Notes under the pieces: generated by a model
Told to the model about the DNA's origin: nothing
Database searches by the model: none
What the model saw: the letters and a program-made list of their open reading frames with translations, nothing else
Position numbers and translations under genes: made by a program
In this document: positions 61,019 through 64,000 of the stretch, in pieces
Position numbering within the stretch: position 1 is the stretch's first letter
How the letters are laid out: each line of letters opens with the position of its first letter
Origin: Planctomycetales bacterium
GTDB taxonomy: Bacteria > Planctomycetota > Planctomycetia > Isosphaerales > Isosphaeraceae
Reading direction: 5' to 3'
DNA length: 64,000 nt
Assembly (NCBI GenBank): GCA_027451885.1
Contig: DAIDHX010000311.1
Span: forward strand, 62,001-126,000

Positions 61019-63202
61019 ATGAGACGCCGAGCGCGCGCCCGGGCCGTGGATCGTTCATGGAAGTCGAGCCGAACGCTCGGCACCAGCGCCCTGGCGGCAG
61101 CCGTGCTATGCGCGGTTGCAAGTGGCTGGGCGAAGGTGGAAACCTGGCGCCAGGAGGGGCCCACCGGCTTCGCCCGGGCGCACCGCGAGGGCGTGACCCT
61201 GTCGGAGGAAGGCCGGGTTCGGCTCGCCCATCCTGTTGTGCCAACCAGGCCGATCACCGCGGAACGAGTGTGGGATCTGGCGCGCACCGACTCGGGAGCG
61301 ATCTGGGCGGCGACCGGCGACTCGGGCAAGGTTTTCAAGCTCGAGCCCCGGGCTGACGCAAGCTGGACGCCCGCGCTTGAGACGCACGATTCGCAGGTGC
61401 TGGCGCTTGCGCACACCCGGGACGAGCATGTGCTCGCGGGGACGGGACCTGGGGGGCTGATTTTCGATCTGGCCGATCCCAAAACGCCTGGCGTTCGCAT
61501 CGCGCCCAGTGTGAAGTACATCTGGGACCTGGCGGTCGATCGAGGCGGCGACGTCTATGCCGCGACGGGTCCGGAAGGCCAGCTTTGGAAGCGGTCGCAC
61601 AGCGACGGGCGCTGGAGCCTGCTCTATGACTCGAAAATGAGTCACCTGCTCTGTGTCGCGGTTGCGCCCGATGGCGCGATCATCGCGGGGAGCGACCGCG
61701 AAGGTTTGATCTACCGGATCACGGCCGCGGGCTCGGCGACGATTGTCTTCGACGCGCCGCAGTCCGAGGTCCGGTCGCTCGTGTGGGGGGGCGATGGTGC
61801 GCTTTACGCGGGAACGGCCGCGGAGGCGGGCCCAGCCGCCCGGACGTCCCCGTTTCTGTCGTTTGAGCCCTCTGCTGGTGCTACGCTTGTGGGCGCCCGG
61901 GTTGCCGCATCCGGGCGCGTGGTCCGCGCCAGTTACGTCCCGGAGCAGCAAACAAGGCCGCAACCCGGGGCACGCTCGAACGTGCCGGGCGGTTCCGCCG
62001 CGCCAAGACCCGCCTCGCCCGGTGAAAATGCGGTCTATCGCTTCGCGGCCGACCTCGTTCCCCGCGAAGTCTTTCGCGTGAAGGGGATGATCCATGCCAT
62101 GGCCTGGTGCCAGGATCGCCTGCTCGTGGGTGTCGCGCCCGATGGCTCGATCCACGAGATCAGGAACGAGGGTGCTGATGTCACGCTGGCGGTGAAGCTC
62201 GATTCGGCCCAGATCCTGGCGCTGCTGGCAGAGCCTGACGGCAACGTTGTGATTGGAACCGGCGATTCCGCCTCGGTGCGCAGGTTGTCGGCGCGTTATG
62301 AATCCTCGGCCCGGTTGGTTTCGGAGGTGAAGGACGCGCGGCTCAAGAGCCGTTTTGGCGGCGTGCGCTGGGACGCCGTGACACCTCCGGGAACGTCGAT
62401 CTCGGTCCAGTGCCGCTCGGGACCGGTCAGCGAGCCCGACGAGACCTGGTCCCCCTGGTCCGCGGCCCAGACAGACCCTGCCCACGCCGCGGCATCCACG
62501 CCGGCAGGCCGATACTTCCAGTACCGGGCCATCCTGGCGACAGGCGATCCCAGGCAAACTCCGGAGCTCCGCTCGATCTCGCTTGCCTACCGCACCATCA
62601 ACCTCGCCCCTGAAATCGCCCGGCTGGATATCCCCGACCTCACCGCGGGCGATGGAGCCGCGCGGCAGGTGCGCCTGAGCGTGCGCTGGGATGCCTCAGA
62701 TCCGAATGAAGATGATCTCTCTTACGCGCTCAAGGTACGCAAGGACGGCTGGCCAGACTGGATCGCCCTGGGCTCCGAGCCCACTCAGGAAAAGTCCTAC
62801 TCCTGGGATACCACGCCGTTTCCCTCCGGCAAATACCGGCTCAAGTTGATCGCAAGCGATCGGCGCTCGAATAGCCCTGAAGAGACGCTCGCCCGCGAGC
62901 GCGAGAGCGTTCCCTTCGTGGTTGATCATGATCCGCCCGCCGTGACCGCGACCGTCCGCGACGGCAAGGCGTCAATTCTGATCAAGGACCAGCTTGTCAG
63001 GATCGCGAGTGCGGATTATTCCCTGGATGGAGCGACCTGGACGCCGATCTTTCCCGATGATCGGCTGTTCGATGCGCTCGAGGAGCGGGTGACGCTCGAT
63101 CTGAAGGGGCTTAAACCGGGGGTGCATGTGTTGATGGTTCGCGCGGTGGACGCGGCAGGGAACACCGGCTCTGGTGATGTGCTCGTTGAGTCACGGCCAT
63201 GA
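61019..63202 (+). CDS. Large exported beta-propeller protein with C-terminal Ig/FN3-like region
   Basis: This 727-residue protein has a signal peptide (ALAAAVLCAVASGWA), then repeats that suit a beta-propeller of the NHL/PQQ-like type (ERVWDLARTDSGAIWAATGDS, YIWDLAVDRGGDVYAATGPE, SLVWGGDGALYAGTAAE, ILALLAEPDGNVVIGTGDS), and a C-terminal region of FN3/Ig-like domains (PEIARLDIPDLT..., DDLSYALKVRKDGWPDW, YSWDTTPFPSGKYRLKLIASD). The mix suggests a periplasmic or surface scaffold. It lies between the S55 peptidase gene (60 bases upstream) and the pseudopilin gene (overlap ATGA at 63199-63202), so the three probably form one operon. Confidence 0.82.
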   Translation: MRRRARARAVDRSWKSSRTLGTSALAAAVLCAVASGWAKVETWRQEGPTGFARAHREGVTLSEEGRVRLAHPVVPTRPITAERVWDLARTDSGAIWAATGDSGKVFKLEPRADASWTPALETHDSQVLALAHTRDEHVLAGTGPGGLIFDLADPKTPGVRIAPSVKYIWDLAVDRGGDVYAATGPEGQLWKRSHSDGRWSLLYDSKMSHLLCVAVAPDGAIIAGSDREGLIYRITAAGSATIVFDAPQSEVRSLVWGGDGALYAGTAAEAGPAARTSPFLSFEPSAGATLVGARVAASGRVVRASYVPEQQTRPQPGARSNVPGGSAAPRPASPGENAVYRFAADLVPREVFRVKGMIHAMAWCQDRLLVGVAPDGSIHEIRNEGADVTLAVKLDSAQILALLAEPDGNVVIGTGDSASVRRLSARYESSARLVSEVKDARLKSRFGGVRWDAVTPPGTSISVQCRSGPVSEPDETWSPWSAAQTDPAHAAASTPAGRYFQYRAILATGDPRQTPELRSISLAYRTINLAPEIARLDIPDLTAGDGAARQVRLSVRWDASDPNEDDLSYALKVRKDGWPDWIALGSEPTQEKSYSWDTTPFPSGKYRLKLIASDRRSNSPEETLARERESVPFVVDHDPPAVTATVRDGKASILIKDQLVRIASADYSLDGATWTPIFPDDRLFDALEERVTLDLKGLKPGVHVLMVRAVDAAGNTGSGDVLVESRP

Positions 63203-64000
63203 TCGCGTTGCGAGCGCGCGTCGCGCGGCGGCCGGGTGCATTCAAGGTGATCGACGCGGTCGTGATCGCGGTCCTTGTCAGCGTGGCGGGGCTGATTGCG
63301 CTCATGGCTTTGCCGCGCGCGCGCGAACACGCGCGAACCGCGTCCTGCCAGAAGAACCTGGGGCAGATCGGTCTTGGCCTTGCGCTCTTTGACGAGCTCA
63401 CCGGCAAGCTGCCTTCGATCGATTTCCCCCCTGCCGTGGACGCGAAGGCCGAATCAGCGTCCCGCGCGCCGGTCGCGCAGCTTCTGGATTTGCTCAAATT
63501 GCCGGATCTGACTGGCCTGCAGGAGAACGGTCCGCGGCCACAGCCCGGTGGCGCGACCCCGCCTGGCGAGCAGGTGATGCCAGGTCTGGTTTGCCCGAGC
63601 GACCGCGCTGGGATCGAGGCACACCACCTGGGCCCAAACAGCTACCGCGCGTGCGTGGGCTCGGATCCAGAAGGGACGAACGGCGTGTTCGCGTTTCGCC
63701 GCACGCGGAAACTTCGGACGATCCAGGAGTCGGACGGGGTAAGTTACAAGATCGCCTTCGCCGAGCGGCTGCTGGGGGATGGCAGCCAGACCGACTCGCC
63801 GGCCAATTACGAGCTTGTGGGGGACGACGCCGCGGCAGCGCCCGCGCCCTCGGAAGCAAACGCGCGCATCAGGGGCGATGCCGGCGGGCGCTGGTCAATC
63901 GCCGACTATCGCTACACGCTCTATAACCATGCGATCACGCCCGACGCCGCACATTCCTGGGTCGCCTCAAGCGGGCGCAAGGCGAGCTTGAGTGCATCGA
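63199..64000 (+). CDS. DUF1559-type pseudopilin, 3' end cut by window
   Basis: The reading frame from 63199 runs to the window end with at least 267 codons. After a basic N-terminus comes GAFKVIDAVVIAVLVSVAGLIALMAL, a hydrophobic helix, then RAREHARTASCQKNLGQIGLGLALFDELTG, the conserved segment of planctomycete DUF1559 proteins (usual form: SRxxCxNNLKQIGLAxHNY). The prepilin-peptidase site G-F-T-L-I-E is altered to G-A-F-K-V-I-D, with Asp where Glu is usual. The start codon overlaps the TGA of the propeller gene (ATGA), so translation is coupled. The C-terminal DUF1559 part lies beyond the window. Confidence 0.87.
   Translation, partial: MIALRARVARRPGAFKVIDAVVIAVLVSVAGLIALMALPRAREHARTASCQKNLGQIGLGLALFDELTGKLPSIDFPPAVDAKAESASRAPVAQLLDLLKLPDLTGLQENGPRPQPGGATPPGEQVMPGLVCPSDRAGIEAHHLGPNSYRACVGSDPEGTNGVFAFRRTRKLRTIQESDGVSYKIAFAERLLGDGSQTDSPANYELVGDDAAAAPAPSEANARIRGDAGGRWSIADYRYTLYNHAITPDAAHSWVASSGRKASLSAS

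Noticed and set aside
61106-62557. Minus-strand open frame (483 codons)
   Set aside because: It is antisense to the propeller gene and has the His/Arg-rich composition of a shadow.

Overview
The window is GC-rich bacterial DNA that most resembles the chromosome of a planctomycete, probably an Isosphaeraceae-like member. This is an inference from gene content. The signs are a pseudopilin of the DUF1559 type, two PEP-CTERM secreted proteins, an exported protein with the N-terminal L-L-L-E-D-R-T-T-P signature, a sulfatase, three Ser/Thr protein kinases with different architectures, and a neutral-ceramidase-like enzyme. There are no rRNA or tRNA genes and no CRISPR array. Both window ends cut a gene: an M48 peptidase at the left and a pseudopilin at the right.

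Layout. 1-12.3 kb is chromosomal core: M48 peptidase, LEA-like lipoprotein, O-methyltransferase, then the stress module prkA / yhbH / spoVR (all minus strand) with an extra small gene overlapping the spoVR end, a SEC-C/TPR protein and an S1/P1 nuclease. 12.5-16.9 kb is an accessory island with lower GC: a decayed AlbA_2-type gene split by an IS5-family element whose transposase needs a -1 frameshift, a VapBC-type toxin-antitoxin pair, and a two-gene unit coding an AbiU2-like HEPN protein and a PD-(D/E)XK nuclease-like protein. The last pair is the best candidate for an undescribed (defence) system. 17.1-18.1 kb is a non-coding repeat region with a 24-bp period and duplicated blocks.

18.2-31 kb holds cell-envelope and metabolic genes: a DUF418 membrane protein, sulfatase, WD40-like propeller, type II secretion F-like protein, ceramidase-like hydrolase, two MFS transporters around a further membrane protein, a small HEXXH protein and a VIT1/CCC1-like transporter. 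31-39.4 kb has a polysaccharide-export lipoprotein, an acyl carrier protein, a TIM-barrel glycosidase-like protein, a PEBP lipoprotein, a three-gene operon (alpha/beta hydrolase, SAM methyltransferase, GH3-type adenylating enzyme) and a TIGR01777 epimerase. At 39.4-39.5 kb a near-consensus promoter drives a short structured transcript ending in a strong terminator, a probable small RNA or attenuator.

39.7-64 kb holds an exported protein, a hybrid histidine kinase, tandem PEP-CTERM paralogues, tandem TPR paralogues, three Ser/Thr kinases (one with a C-terminal YbjN-like domain), a HAD phosphatase, 6-phosphogluconate dehydrogenase, a DUF1697 protein, and at the right edge a promoter-led operon of SpoIVB-type S55 peptidase, large beta-propeller protein and an atypical pseudopilin.
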